This document shows positions 16,620-26,547 of a stretch of DNA of 64,000 nucleotides, one piece after another. The notes beneath the pieces are model-generated. The model searched no databases. It had not been told where the DNA came from and worked only from the letters and a program-made list of their open reading frames with translations. The position numbers and the translations under genes were made by a program. The stretch covers positions 62,001-126,000 of the forward strand of contig NZ_JBHSYO010000004.1 in the NCBI RefSeq assembly GCF_042662685.1, written 5' to 3'. This DNA comes from Pseudobowmanella zhangzhouensis. Lineage in GTDB: Bacteria; Pseudomonadota; Gammaproteobacteria; Enterobacterales; Alteromonadaceae. Position 1 is the first letter of the stretch. Every line of letters begins with the position of its first letter.

Positions 16620-18407
16620 TCAGATTGCCGGTAGAAATTGCCCAAATCCACTGCGTTTACCCAAGTGAGGTGACATCTGTTCATTTTCTACCGCCAACTG
16701 GCCATTGATCATGACATGGGTAATCAGCCCCGGATTACGGTTAACCATACGCTGTAAGTCAAAACCCTGCATGCTGCCCCAATGTTCCTGGCAGAGATCC
16801 TGTTCAAATCCCTTCGGGTCCAGCAATACCAGATCGGCGCGTTTTCCCACGGCGATATGGCCTGCATCGATATTAAGCCAGTCGGCTTGCTCTTTTGTCA
16901 GACGATGTACTGCGCGAGCCACGGACATAATGGGCGTATTTTGCAGTTGCGCCTGATAGACGCGCTGTAAAAAGCGCAGTGGAAGATTATAAAACGCCAT
17001 ATTGCGAATATGGGCGCCAGCATCGGAGAAGGTAATCAGTGTGTGTGGATTCGTCAGCATGCGAGCCAACTGGCGTGGACGATGGTTACCGATCACGGTA
17101 AACCAACGCAGGTCGCGACCGTATTCAACGACTAAATCGAGGAACAGATCGACCACATGTACATGGCGCTTTGCGGCAATTGCTGCAAAATTTTGGCCCA
17201 CCAACGAGGTATCCGGGCAACCTAAAATAATGGCGTCAGCAAAATCCCGCTGCCATACCCGGGGCGACAGTTTATCCCGGTAAAAGCGTCGAAAATCACG
17301 GCGATATTGTTGGTCTTTAAGTAACGCGTTACGCTCCAACTGGTCTTTCAGGTCAAGCGCCATCTCGCCTGCACCAAATTCCTCAAATAACACCACATCC
17401 ATCCCATCAGCATAAATAGCAAAGGGAGTAGGGAGCAATTGCCAGCGAAAATCGCCGCCTAAAAAGTTCACCAAGGCGGCCGAAAGTTTGGCCATCGGCG
17501 CGACGGTTTTGTTGCCTTTTAAATCCAGCATGGAAATCAGGGTAGTCTTGAGTGGCTTACGCCATAGCCCGATGGTTTGACGCAAATATTGCAAAATTTG
17601 TAGTGGATTAGCTGCATTGGGTGCGCCCTGATGCACGCGACCACGGGCACGCAGAATATGATTAAAACGTGTTATTTCCCGCCAGCGAGCGTAAGTACTC
17701 GGCAGGCTTTTCGACCAGGCGCGATCACCATCGACTTTGTCCCATTTCAGGCACATGGTCGATAAACCGAGAAACCCCGCGTCTAATGCTTCATTCAGGA
17801 TGGATTCCATTAAGCGTTGTTCACTGTCCGTAGGGCAATAGCGTGGATCAGTGGCATTCATCAGACCCAGTACTGCAGTGCGCAGGTCACTGTGGCCAAG
17901 CAGGCTTACCACATTGGGGCCAAGGGGCTGTTTGCGGATAAATTTCACCCACTGTTTTGGGCCGTGCCAATGTTTATGGTCATGCAAAATCGGTAGTACT
18001 TTTTCACGCGGTACCGTTTCTACCCGGGTAAAGATATCTGCGGCGTCTTCGGCATCGCTGCAGACCATGGATAATGAGCAACTTCCGACTAAAACCGTAG
18101 TGACACCATGGCGCACGGACTCTGATAAGGAAGGGGCTACGATCAGTTCAGCATCGTAATGGGTATGGGTGTCGAGAAAACCCGGTGTCAGCCATTTATC
18201 TCGGCCATCAATACGCTGACAGCTTGGGCTGACATCAATCTCTGATTCAGCGATCTGCTGGATAGTACCCTCTTTGATCCACACCCAGCACGGGGATACA
18301 GGTTGCGCCCCGGTTCCATCGAAAAGTGTCGTATTTTCAATTAGATATTCTGATGTCATGGCCAATGTCTGTGCATGGTTGATACGCCAGAGTAGGGACT
18401 TTTGCAT
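16620..18407 (-). CDS. Amidohydrolase, N-acyl-D-amino-acid deacylase-like
   Basis: 595 aa. Metal-dependent hydrolase of the amidohydrolase superfamily. LTPGFLDTHTHYDAEL carries the HxH metal pair; GSCSLSM is the cysteine segment corresponding to the bridging cysteine of D-aminoacylases. LLGHSDLR and GRVHQGAP supply further histidines, and TFSDAGAH the catalytic aspartate. The end KRADLVLLDP is the typical small beta-sandwich. Substrate is unproven; N-acyl-D-amino acids are the family precedent. Start: ATG 18407 is preceded by AGGTGA with good spacing; ATG 18359 is the alternative and would remove 16 residues. Confidence 0.8.
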   Translation of the reverse strand: MQKSLLWRINHAQTLAMTSEYLIENTTLFDGTGAQPVSPCWVWIKEGTIQQIAESEIDVSPSCQRIDGRDKWLTPGFLDTHTHYDAELIVAPSLSESVRHGVTTVLVGSCSLSMVCSDAEDAADIFTRVETVPREKVLPILHDHKHWHGPKQWVKFIRKQPLGPNVVSLLGHSDLRTAVLGLMNATDPRYCPTDSEQRLMESILNEALDAGFLGLSTMCLKWDKVDGDRAWSKSLPSTYARWREITRFNHILRARGRVHQGAPNAANPLQILQYLRQTIGLWRKPLKTTLISMLDLKGNKTVAPMAKLSAALVNFLGGDFRWQLLPTPFAIYADGMDVVLFEEFGAGEMALDLKDQLERNALLKDQQYRRDFRRFYRDKLSPRVWQRDFADAIILGCPDTSLVGQNFAAIAAKRHVHVVDLFLDLVVEYGRDLRWFTVIGNHRPRQLARMLTNPHTLITFSDAGAHIRNMAFYNLPLRFLQRVYQAQLQNTPIMSVARAVHRLTKEQADWLNIDAGHIAVGKRADLVLLDPKGFEQDLCQEHWGSMQGFDLQRMVNRNPGLITHVMINGQLAVENEQMSPHLGKRSGFGQFLPAI

Positions 18408-18493
18408 AACTTGTCACCTGTCAGTTATCAGCCGGCGAGATGAATCTAACACCTTGTTCTATAGTGTATTTATCTGATTCAGGACATCCGATT

Positions 18494-19408
18494 ATGGAAG
18501 AGCCCCACATTACTGCAGATTTCACCGATGAATTGTTACGTTTACGTGTGCGGATCAATGCGATGTTTGAGTATGCTTTTCGCTATGGTATTTCCGTTGA
18601 GCCAGAATTGGCCGAGCAATATTTCCAAAGTGAGCACATCGATAACGCCAGCCTGACTAAAATTTATAATTACCTGATTGATGTGGTGAAACCGGCCCAT
18701 CCCAGATACATATTGCAGGTCTATACCCACCGCCATGATCACTTTATTTTTCGACTGTTCGGTAATATTCCGTTTGTCCGGGCATTAAATTTTGCCACCT
18801 TAATGTCGCTGGTATTGCTAATTGGATTGAGTTTAACCAGCTTTATTACCACTGACAGCCGCTATTCCTTTGTGGACGGCAGTTGGCAGGAATTACTTGC
18901 CGAGGAGTTGTTTATACTCTCTGCTGCCGCAGTCGGCGCCGGGATAGCAGCACTGACCGAAGCCAATCGCTACTTAAAAGATTCGTCGTGGGATGATCGC
19001 TATCATACCTGCTATGCCACCCGTTATTTTTTAGGGATCGTGTCGGGATTCGTCCTTGCCATGATGCTGCCTATTGAGGACTGGTTTACCGAGCCGGAAT
19101 TGAAAAAATTTGGTGGCATGCTCTATCCCACTATTGCGTTGTTATGTGGCTACAGCGGTAATCTGGTGCAAAGTATTCTTAATCGTCTGGTGGTTTCAGT
19201 TGAGACGGTATTCCGCGGCTCGGTAGAAGAGCAGCGGCAGTTTTTACAGGAGCAGGTCAGTACAGAAAGTGAAAAGAAACGCCTGGCTGAAAAGCTGGAG
19301 TTACTTAATCAGCTGCAAAGCATCACTGCCGATAAAAAGCTGGATGCCGAGGGCATACAAAAACGTCTGACAGAATTGTATGCCTCGTTGACACGAAACA
19401 AAGGTTAG
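18494..19408 (+). CDS. Membrane protein of unknown function
   Basis: 304 aa. The first ~90 residues are cytosolic and helical (DELLRLRVRINAMFEYAFRYG), followed by about four hydrophobic helices (FATLMSLVLLIGLSLTSFI; LFILSAAAVGAGIAAL; FLGIVSGFVLAMML; LYPTIALLCGYSGNLV). The tail is a charged coiled coil (EEQRQFLQEQV ... KKRLAEKLELLNQLQ). I do not recognise the family. ATG 18494 has AGGA nine bases upstream. It diverges from the amidohydrolase gene and its stop overlaps the stop of the convergent DUF486 gene by four bases. Confidence 0.7.
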   Translation: MEEPHITADFTDELLRLRVRINAMFEYAFRYGISVEPELAEQYFQSEHIDNASLTKIYNYLIDVVKPAHPRYILQVYTHRHDHFIFRLFGNIPFVRALNFATLMSLVLLIGLSLTSFITTDSRYSFVDGSWQELLAEELFILSAAAVGAGIAALTEANRYLKDSSWDDRYHTCYATRYFLGIVSGFVLAMMLPIEDWFTEPELKKFGGMLYPTIALLCGYSGNLVQSILNRLVVSVETVFRGSVEEQRQFLQEQVSTESEKKRLAEKLELLNQLQSITADKKLDAEGIQKRLTELYASLTRNKG

Positions 19409-19761
19409 AACCTGGAACGAAACATAAAAAACACCGCACCAACCAGACAAAGCCCAGCCCATAAATAATCCAGCTTTAGCGGCTCTTTGAGATACATAAC
19501 ACTAAAAGGAACAAATACACTGAGCGTGATAACCTCCTGAATTATTTTAAGTTCGCCGACACTCAACTGGCTATAACCAATGCGATTGGCCGGCACTTGT
19601 AATAAATATTCAAACAGGGCAATCCCCCAACTTACCAATGCGGCCACAATCCAGGGTTTATGGTTTAACTCTTTTAAATGGGCGTACCAGGCAAACGTCA
19701 TAAACACATTACTTAAAACCAGTAATCCAATCGAAATGACAACAGGCGGCAACGGCCACAT
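19405..19761 (-). CDS. DUF486 / DMT-superfamily small membrane protein
   Basis: 118 aa with four predicted membrane helices, the size of a single small-multidrug-resistance-like unit. PPVVISIGLLVLSNVFMTFAWY, then ALFEYLLQVPANRIG and KIIQEVITLSVFVPF, fit the DUF486 family (distant DMT relative). Transported substrate, if any, is unknown. It starts three bases after the stop of gss, so both are on one transcript. Confidence 0.8.
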   Translation of the reverse strand: MWPLPPVVISIGLLVLSNVFMTFAWYAHLKELNHKPWIVAALVSWGIALFEYLLQVPANRIGYSQLSVGELKIIQEVITLSVFVPFSVMYLKEPLKLDYLWAGLCLVGAVFFMFRSRF

Positions 19762-19764
19762 AAA

Positions 19765-21624
19765 TTAAAGACTCCGGAATAAATTGTTTTCGACTACCCG
19801 CAGTGCCAGGCAATCGCTTTGTTTGTTAATCACCATTGAAGTATCCACTCGTGTGCCGGCACCTGCATACCGACCTGCCGCAGTGAAGGTGCAAAGCTGG
19901 ACATAGACATTATTGACATAGGGCAGGGGGAACAGTGCCTGCACCACTTGCTCCTGACTGTCGAAGCGACCGCCTGTACTGACTAATTCATTTTGTTGCT
20001 GATCAAATAACGCGATATTTGCGCCGCAGCGCCCAACAATGGGTTTTGTAACATACCCGCTGTGGCGCAGTTCCTCGGTTATTTCATATTCGGTACGCAG
20101 TAATAACGGATGGTCCGGATATAAATCCCACAGCACAGGTAATATCGCCTTATTGCTTGGGATCAATGACCACAAAGGCTCATACACCATGATATCTGGA
20201 TGAAACAACACATCTGCGAGCGATACCCTGCCAGGCTCGGTTATATGTTCACCGGCCAATTCTGCGCGCAGTTGGTCTAACGCCGTTTCCCACGCCCAGG
20301 TTTTCCATACCCATCTCACCTGATCGCCATACTCATCCCGTATTTGCCCGTTATCATCGAAACTGAGCCCGTCAGTTTTAATCACGATTCGGGTATTTAT
20401 CCCCGCAGAACGAATAATGTCCTGCATATACAGGGCGTGGTAAGCCTCTTCATCATCGTCATCTCGCAGAATGTGCACCAGATGATGGGCGCAACAACTT
20501 TTCCAGGTTTTGACTAGCGCTGCAGACAACTGTTCACCTGCGTCGCGGCCGTCTGGCACATGATAATGGCGGCTCCATTTGCCCTGAATTTTACCTGTCT
20601 CCATATAGCACGAGGCAGAGTCACAATTGTATTCGTATACCTTTAGCCCAGCTGTCGTTAAGGCAAAATCAAAACGACTGGTGATGAGCTCACTCAATCG
20701 GTTATCCCAGGACTTTTGAATACGTGGCACGATCTCATCTGGAAACTGAAAACGTGCCAATAACTCAGGATGCTGGAGTACATGGTGGGTAGCATGCATA
20801 AACATCGCATGTAATTCATTGGTGGCATGGCTTAGCAGGGATTCCGTGCAACGGGAAATACAAAAATAGGTGGATGCAAGCGTAGGATCGAGGCTCAACG
20901 CCTGTGCCCCCATGGCATGTAGATAAGCCTGCTCGTCATCATTGGCGATGTTTAGCCAACCGGACTGCCGGGAGGTGTCAGTGTCAGCCTGACGTGCTTT
21001 GAGCTCAAGTAAGGCCGGTTCGGTGCTGTCAACGCTCTGACCACAACCACTGTGAGGGGCGGGGATCATCCAGCCAAGAATTTCCGCATCACCGAATGAG
21101 CATTGCACCCAGTACTGGCCGTGCGCATCCACCCGTGCACGTAGTTCCCGCGAGTAGTCACAACCGGCGGGCCAACGCTGATGATCGACGTTTTGTTCGG
21201 CCACACGCAGATAATTATCGGTGACCTCGGTAATGATAGCGACATGGCCGGTGCGTTCAAATTCACCGCCTTCAGCCCAGATCAGCATGCCTCCATACTC
21301 AGGACGACGTTCGCTACCATTCTCACAGGCGGTTAGAGTGCGTTTCTCACCACTTTCCACATGGGTGACGTGGCGCAAATTGAATATTTCATACGCCATA
21401 CCGACGTCATCAAAAATGCAGCCGGTATTGAGATATAACCATCGGCGGGCAAATTCAACGCACTGCCATTTGTAGCCAATGTACAAGCCATCCAGTTGAT
21501 GACGAAAGGCCTGCCGGTTTGGATATTGAGACTCATCGACTGAGTCATAATCAGACGAATAAGCTGGCACGCCACCGGGGGCAATGCCGAGTAAACCACC
21601 AAAAGGAACAGGATCGCTGCGCAT
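19765..21624 (-). CDS. gss: Bifunctional glutathionylspermidine synthetase/amidase
   Basis: 619 aa, the same size and domain order as E. coli Gsp. N-terminal CHAP amidase: PFGGLLGIAPGGV, the catalytic cysteine in YKWQCVEFARRW (C55) and histidine in TGHVAII (H127). It cleaves glutathionylspermidine. C-terminal ATP-grasp synthetase joins glutathione glycine to spermidine: FDFALTTAGLKVYEYNCDSASCY, RWVWKTWAWE, ILPVLWDLYPDHP, YVTKPIVGRCGANI. Conjugates protect protein thiols under oxidative stress or stationary phase. It is probably co-transcribed with the downstream DUF486 gene. Start ATG 21624 matches the family N-terminus. Confidence 0.93.
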   Translation of the reverse strand: MRSDPVPFGGLLGIAPGGVPAYSSDYDSVDESQYPNRQAFRHQLDGLYIGYKWQCVEFARRWLYLNTGCIFDDVGMAYEIFNLRHVTHVESGEKRTLTACENGSERRPEYGGMLIWAEGGEFERTGHVAIITEVTDNYLRVAEQNVDHQRWPAGCDYSRELRARVDAHGQYWVQCSFGDAEILGWMIPAPHSGCGQSVDSTEPALLELKARQADTDTSRQSGWLNIANDDEQAYLHAMGAQALSLDPTLASTYFCISRCTESLLSHATNELHAMFMHATHHVLQHPELLARFQFPDEIVPRIQKSWDNRLSELITSRFDFALTTAGLKVYEYNCDSASCYMETGKIQGKWSRHYHVPDGRDAGEQLSAALVKTWKSCCAHHLVHILRDDDDEEAYHALYMQDIIRSAGINTRIVIKTDGLSFDDNGQIRDEYGDQVRWVWKTWAWETALDQLRAELAGEHITEPGRVSLADVLFHPDIMVYEPLWSLIPSNKAILPVLWDLYPDHPLLLRTEYEITEELRHSGYVTKPIVGRCGANIALFDQQQNELVSTGGRFDSQEQVVQALFPLPYVNNVYVQLCTFTAAGRYAGAGTRVDTSMVINKQSDCLALRVVENNLFRSL

Positions 21625-21738
21625 GATGACTCAACAAAAATTTTTCGCTCAACATAGATGAAGGTAAACTAGCTGGCAATGTGCGCCGCAAAAAATAATA
21701 CCGGCGCGAGTAACTGGTCAGGAACCGAAACAAAATTC

Positions 21739-22563
21739 ATGAATAAGCGCCTTAATAAATACATCAGCGACACTGGTTTATGCTCACGCCGTGAAGCTGA
21801 CAAACTTATCGAACAACAGCGTGTCACCATCAATGATAAATTGCCTGAACTGGGCACCCAGGTTGGCCCGGGAGACAAAGTGCGGGTTGACGGCAAATTG
21901 ATAGGGGCTGTTGCGGCGGATAAGTCAGACCGTATTTATATCGCTTACAACAAGCCCATCGGAATTACCTGCACTACCGAGCGTCACATTAAAGGCAATA
22001 TCATTGATGCAATTGGGCATAAAGAGCGGATTTTCCCGATTGGTCGGCTGGATAAACCGTCCGAAGGCTTGATCCTGCTGACCAGCGATGGCGATATCGT
22101 GAACAAAATTCTGCGTGCCGAGAACGCCCACGACAAAGAATACGAGGTCACGGTCAACCAACCGGTCAGTGACAGATTTATTCAGCGCATGAGTAAAGGC
22201 GTACCGATTCTGCGTACCGTTACCAAGCCCTGTGTGGTGCGTGCCACCGGCAAGTTTACGTTTACCATCATTTTGACCGAAGGTATGAACCGCCAGATCC
22301 GTCGTATGTGTGAGTTTTTAGGGTATGAAGTCACCAAGCTCAAACGCGTGCGCATCATGCATTTGGATTTGGGTAAATTGCGCCCCGGGCAGTGGCGTAA
22401 CCTCACAGAACAAGAGCTGAATCAGTTAAATAATGCCGTAAAAGGCTCTAGTAAAACGGCACAAGCACCAACCCCTCAAAAAACACCTGCAAAGCCTGAA
22501 AAATCACTCTGGTCAGCGCAAAACAAGCGACCAAGGTTCGAACGCAAAAATAAACCTGTGTAA
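21739..22563 (+). CDS. rluF: 23S rRNA pseudouridine(2604) synthase
   Basis: Isomerises U2604 of 23S rRNA. N-terminal S4 domain RLNKYISDTGLCSRREAD; catalytic aspartate in FPIGRLDKPSEGL; RsuA-family MNRQIRRMCEFLGY and LKRVRIMHL. The last ~45 residues are a low-complexity basic tail, as in E. coli RluF. ATG 21739 fits the family N-terminus; the frame also extends upstream to 21679, but that region overlaps the probable gss promoter area. Length is 274 aa. Confidence 0.92.
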   Translation: MNKRLNKYISDTGLCSRREADKLIEQQRVTINDKLPELGTQVGPGDKVRVDGKLIGAVAADKSDRIYIAYNKPIGITCTTERHIKGNIIDAIGHKERIFPIGRLDKPSEGLILLTSDGDIVNKILRAENAHDKEYEVTVNQPVSDRFIQRMSKGVPILRTVTKPCVVRATGKFTFTIILTEGMNRQIRRMCEFLGYEVTKLKRVRIMHLDLGKLRPGQWRNLTEQELNQLNNAVKGSSKTAQAPTPQKTPAKPEKSLWSAQNKRPRFERKNKPV

Positions 22564-22607
22564 CTGCGTGTGCGCTGCGCCTAATCAGAAATTTGCGCAC
22601 ATTACGG

Positions 22608-22994
22608 TTATTTTACGTGCAGTTGTTCTTGTAACCAGAGTAACAATTCGTCTTCATCTGGTTTGATTCGAATTTCCAATGTCAGCGCGGCCGGGCGATA
22701 GGGTTTACCTGCATGTACGAAGAAACTGCGCTCGACAATTGCAACCGCCAGACAACCCGCCTGCTGGAATGCCAGATAGCCATTCATCATAGGTTCAACG
22801 GCATCGAACGTGACCGCGGCCGACGGCTCGGGACGTTGAAACAATACCCAGCGGGGTAAGTGTTGGGTTAATGCCAGCACATCGCGGATCAGCGCCTCAA
22901 CACCCGCCAAATTAAAACTACCTGCATAATCACACACGACCATTTGGCCCTGTAATGCCAGTGTGTAAGTGCCATGGGGGATTTTGTTGACCAT
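22608..22994 (-). CDS. Hypothetical protein
   Basis: 128 aa, soluble, no signal peptide. The pattern YTLALQGQMVVCDYAGSFNLAGVEALIRDVLAL looks like alternating strands and helices and is reminiscent of SpoIIAA/STAS-like folds, but I cannot assign a family. It is a single gene between rluF (convergent) and the Kef-type antiporter (divergent). Confidence 0.6.
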   Translation of the reverse strand: MVNKIPHGTYTLALQGQMVVCDYAGSFNLAGVEALIRDVLALTQHLPRWVLFQRPEPSAAVTFDAVEPMMNGYLAFQQAGCLAVAIVERSFFVHAGKPYRPAALTLEIRIKPDEDELLLWLQEQLHVK

Positions 22995-23113
22995 TAAACC
23001 GCTACTTCACGATGCCCTGTCTGGATTGAGTATAGAGTGTAAATTTCACTTTATTGTTGTCCTAAGCTATTACAATCTGTAGGTATTTCTCACCAATAAC
23101 CCCATGCCTCCCC

Positions 23114-24976
23114 ATGACTGATCTCCTTCTTATCGCCTGGATATTTCTAATCGCCGGGATTGTCGCGGTACCTATTGCTGCAAAATTTTCGCTGGGTTCC
23201 GTGCTTGGTTATCTTCTCGCGGGGATCGTCATTAGCCCGGTACTGTCGTATTTCAATGTGGATGTGGTGTCGATTCAGCATTTTGCCGAGTTTGGTGTTG
23301 TGATGATGCTGTTTATCGTCGGCCTGGAGTTGGAGCCCAAAGCGCTGTGGTCGATGCGTACCCAATTGCTGGGGCTTGGTGGGGGGCAAGTTATTCTTAC
23401 CACTGCTGTCATCATGGCCAGCATCATGATGTTAGGTTACGCATGGCAATATGCGTTAACGATAGGCCTGATATTTTCTCTGTCATCAACGGCGATTGTT
23501 CTGCAAACACTGCAGGAAAATGGCCTAATGAAGTGCGACGGTGGCCAGGCTTCGTTTTCAGTGTTGTTAACGCAGGATATCGCCGTTATTCCCATGCTCG
23601 CGTTGTTACCGTTATTGGCGATGCCAGAGCTGGGGGATGTGGGGCAAATTACCACACAGACAGCAGAGCATGCTTCCGGATTGAGCCTGGTGCAAGGACT
23701 GGCAAGCTGGCAGGCGGCATTGGTAACGCTGGCTGCCATTGCATTAGTGGTGGTAGGGGGGCATTACCTGACGGCGCCAATATTCCGCTTTGTCGCACTG
23801 GCCCGGCTCAGAGAATTGTTTACCGCTACCGCACTGTTGTTTGTTATTGGCATTGCGCTGACGATGTCGCTGGTCGGTTTGTCTCCGGCATTGGGAACAT
23901 TTTTAGCCGGCGTGGTGTTAGCCAGCTCCCCTTATAAACACGAACTCGAAAGCAATATCGATCCGTTTAAAGGCCTGTTACTCGGTTTGTTTTTCATTAC
24001 CGTTGGCGCCGGTATTAACTTTGCACTTTTGTCGAGCAGAATCGCAGATGTTCTCCTACTCACCTTATGCCTGATATGCATCAAAATTGCGGTATTGGCC
24101 GCCCTTGGGCGCTTTTTTGGTTTGCAAGGGTCGCAAAGATGGCTATTGGCAATGGGGCTGGCGCAGGCGGGGGAGTTTGGTTTTGTGCTGCTGTCTTTTG
24201 CGGTTGCCAGCCATGTATTACCCCAGGAGTTGGCCGACTTGGCGCTACTGGTCGTGACCCTTTCTATGCTGCTCTCGCCGCTTCTGTTTATTATGTATCA
24301 GAAAATCGTAGCGCCCAAATATGTCACTCCTACCAGCACGAGAGAAGAATCCTTCCCCCAGGAGCGCAAAGTTATTATCGCAGGCGCTGGCAGAGTAGGT
24401 GGCTTAGTCGACCGGATTCTCAACGCTGGCGGCATTAAAGCCACGGTAATTGATTATAACTACAAGCAGCTAGATGCCATGCAGTCCATTGGAGTTAAAC
24501 ACTACTTTGGCGATGCTACCCGCCCGGATCTGTTAATCGCAGCAGGAATCGAAGAGGCAAGTTTGCTGATTGTTGCGTTAGACGAACAAGAGCAAATCAC
24601 TAAGTTAGTTCGCTACGCCATGCAAACCTATCCTCACCTACATGTTATCGCCAGAGCGGTGCACCGCCACCATGTATATGAACTCTATGCTTATGGCTGT
24701 CGCGACATCATCAGGGAAACCTATGACAGCACATTGCGTATCGGGCGATCAGCATTTGAGGCACTGGGCATTGAACGTGAAAAGGCAGAGCAGATGGTAA
24801 AAATTTTTGCTGACTACGATAAGGAATTATTGCGCTCACTGGCCGATGTATACGAAATCGGCGTGCCGTTTGAGCAAAACAAGGCATACGTGGAATGCGT
24901 CAAACGTCTGATCGGTGAAAAGGAGCCAGAAATCATCAAAGCAATTCAGGCGGTCAGAGAACGTCCCAGAGAGTAG
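23114..24976 (+). CDS. Kef-type monovalent cation:proton antiporter (CPA2) with TrkA-N domain
   Basis: 620 aa inner-membrane protein: about 12 membrane helices (residues ~1-390) with CPA2 segments such as SLSSTAIVLQTL, LLTQDIAVIPML and SPALGTFLAGVVLASSPYKHELE, then a cytosolic Rossmann domain (KVIIAGAGRVGGLVDRIL, about 418-540). KefB/KefC exchange K+ for H+ under glutathione-adduct control; the LLTQDIAV motif with its aspartate pair matches. No KefF/KefG quinone-oxidoreductase partner gene is adjacent, so electrophile gating is not implied by context. Confidence 0.88.
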   Translation: MTDLLLIAWIFLIAGIVAVPIAAKFSLGSVLGYLLAGIVISPVLSYFNVDVVSIQHFAEFGVVMMLFIVGLELEPKALWSMRTQLLGLGGGQVILTTAVIMASIMMLGYAWQYALTIGLIFSLSSTAIVLQTLQENGLMKCDGGQASFSVLLTQDIAVIPMLALLPLLAMPELGDVGQITTQTAEHASGLSLVQGLASWQAALVTLAAIALVVVGGHYLTAPIFRFVALARLRELFTATALLFVIGIALTMSLVGLSPALGTFLAGVVLASSPYKHELESNIDPFKGLLLGLFFITVGAGINFALLSSRIADVLLLTLCLICIKIAVLAALGRFFGLQGSQRWLLAMGLAQAGEFGFVLLSFAVASHVLPQELADLALLVVTLSMLLSPLLFIMYQKIVAPKYVTPTSTREESFPQERKVIIAGAGRVGGLVDRILNAGGIKATVIDYNYKQLDAMQSIGVKHYFGDATRPDLLIAAGIEEASLLIVALDEQEQITKLVRYAMQTYPHLHVIARAVHRHHVYELYAYGCRDIIRETYDSTLRIGRSAFEALGIEREKAEQMVKIFADYDKELLRSLADVYEIGVPFEQNKAYVECVKRLIGEKEPEIIKAIQAVRERPRE

Positions 24977-24992
24977 CCAGCTTAATTAAAAA

Positions 24993-25016
24993 CCTGTGTT
25001 AGCGAATAAACACAGG
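24993..25016 (+). terminator. Hairpin after the Kef-type gene, weak terminator
   Basis: CCTGTGTT / AACACAGG with an eight-base loop, 16 bases after the stop. The T-run is poor, so it may terminate weakly or only stabilise the 3' end. Confidence 0.4.
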
Positions 25017-25124
25017 ATTGCGCACCAATCGCGTCAATAACTGTTAATATTGCCGGCAACCTTGCATAACGACCTTCTTTTTCACACTCCCCGTCGTTAG
25101 CACAGCCTATTAACCGGAAACAGC

Positions 25125-25673
25125 ATGGCACTCAAAGCGACCATTTTTAAAGCGGACATATCCATCAGCGATATGGATCGCAATTATTACAACGACCATA
25201 ACCTGACCATTGCGCGCCACCCATCGGAAACCGACGAACGCATGATGCTGCGCATTATTGCGTTTATCGCTAACGCCCATGAGCGATTACAGTTTACCAA
25301 AGGCTTATCCGATGATGACGTTCCGGATATCTGGCAAAAAAGCTTCAGTGATGAAATAGAGCTGTGGATTGAGCTGGGCCAACCATCTGAGCAACGGATT
25401 AAAAAAGGCTGCAATCAAAGCCAGCAAATGATGATTTATGCCTACGCCAATAACAGCTTTAATGTGTGGTGGAAAAAAGAACAGAGTAAGTTACAAAGCA
25501 GAAGAAATCTGGCCGTTTTCACCATTTCTGAAGATTTGGTCGTGCCGCTGGAAAAGGCCGTGCAGCGCTCTATGCAAATTCAGGTAACGATTCAGGATGG
25601 CCAAATGTGGCTGACCATTGAAGGTGCAGCAACCACCGAAAGTCTGGAAATAGCCATCGAGAGGCATATGTAA
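25125..25673 (+). CDS. yaeQ: YaeQ family protein
   Basis: 182 aa. Begins MALKATIFKADISISDMDR and continues HNLTIARHPSETDERMMLRI, the diagnostic YaeQ segments; the fold is a PD-(D/E)XK-like nuclease variant whose biochemical role is unsettled. Visible candidates for the active site are E and D in ETDERMM and the segment EIELWIELGQPSEQRIKK. The next gene starts within its stop codon (TAATG), indicating coupling. Confidence 0.9.
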   Translation: MALKATIFKADISISDMDRNYYNDHNLTIARHPSETDERMMLRIIAFIANAHERLQFTKGLSDDDVPDIWQKSFSDEIELWIELGQPSEQRIKKGCNQSQQMMIYAYANNSFNVWWKKEQSKLQSRRNLAVFTISEDLVVPLEKAVQRSMQIQVTIQDGQMWLTIEGAATTESLEIAIERHM

Positions 25674-25981
25674 TGAAAAAGCTCTCCAGCGTGCAGCAAA
25701 AACAACAAGCGCTAGTTCTGAGCATTGCGGATCAGTTAGAAGAGCAGGGGCGTGAAGAACTTCCCGGCATGGTGCAATGTTGGTTCGAGGTTGAATACCA
25801 CCAGTTTCCCGGCTCACTGTTACTGCGCTTTCAATTTGAAAACGAAGAAATGCTCAATGCGGCCGCGCCGGAATTGAAAAAATGGCAAAAACGCCTGAGC
25901 ACAGCCTTGCTAAAAAAAGGTGTGATTTTAAAAGATATGCGCCGCCATTTTATCTTTACCCTGGAAGCGCCCGAAGTGTGA
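25673..25981 (+). CDS. Hypothetical protein coupled to yaeQ
   Basis: 102 aa soluble charged protein (MVQCWFEVEYHQFPGSLLLRFQFENEE). Its ATG overlaps the yaeQ TAA by one base, so the two are co-translated. No family recognised; the alternating strand pattern suggests a small alpha/beta domain. Confidence 0.65.
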   Translation: MKKLSSVQQKQQALVLSIADQLEEQGREELPGMVQCWFEVEYHQFPGSLLLRFQFENEEMLNAAAPELKKWQKRLSTALLKKGVILKDMRRHFIFTLEAPEV

Positions 25982-26128
25982 CACATGAGCTTTAGCGGAT
26001 TTTTTATACTTCCTGGTGTTCGCTAAATGACCAATGAAAGCGACTGAAAATCAATAAAAAGTTATTTGCCATACAAAGACTCTACTCTATTATGAATTTC
26101 ATAAACAACCATCGTTTAGCAAACCATT

Positions 26129-26533
26129 ATGTTTAAAAAAGTGGCAGGAATATTCGTTGCACTCCTTACAACAAGCGTACAAGCAGAACTCGATTGGACC
26201 GCATGCACCATTCCTAAATTTGTAAATGGTGAGCGCATTTCATTAAGGGATTTTGTTTTTGACTTTAAAAAGAAAACTATTTTTGAGGATAATACGCTGA
26301 TTAAAGAAGACAAAGTTTTAGAAGAATACGAATATGATATTAAACACATTGATGAGTTTGCTGATGGACGGGGATACATTAACTTGCGCGGCGAGTTTAA
26401 AACGGGCGTAAATAAGGTGGTAATCTTAGCGACGATTCTTAACTTTGGCAGTTATTCAGTTACCAAGATGAAAATAGAGGAATACGGACGCCTAATTTCA
26501 GTTGATAGTTTCATGTGTGATCCCAGCTATTAA
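26129..26533 (+). CDS. Hypothetical exported protein
   Basis: 134 aa with a signal peptide (MFKKVAGIFVALLTTSVQA, cleavage after AQA-like VQA-E). The mature part has one cysteine pair (CTIPKF near the start, CDPSY at the end) that could form a disulfide. The coding sequence is visibly more AT-rich than its neighbours and no clear ribosome site precedes the ATG. No family recognised. A second exported orphan follows 14 bases downstream. Confidence 0.55.
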   Translation: MFKKVAGIFVALLTTSVQAELDWTACTIPKFVNGERISLRDFVFDFKKKTIFEDNTLIKEDKVLEEYEYDIKHIDEFADGRGYINLRGEFKTGVNKVVILATILNFGSYSVTKMKIEEYGRLISVDSFMCDPSY

Positions 26534-26547
26534 ATATTGGCTCAGAT

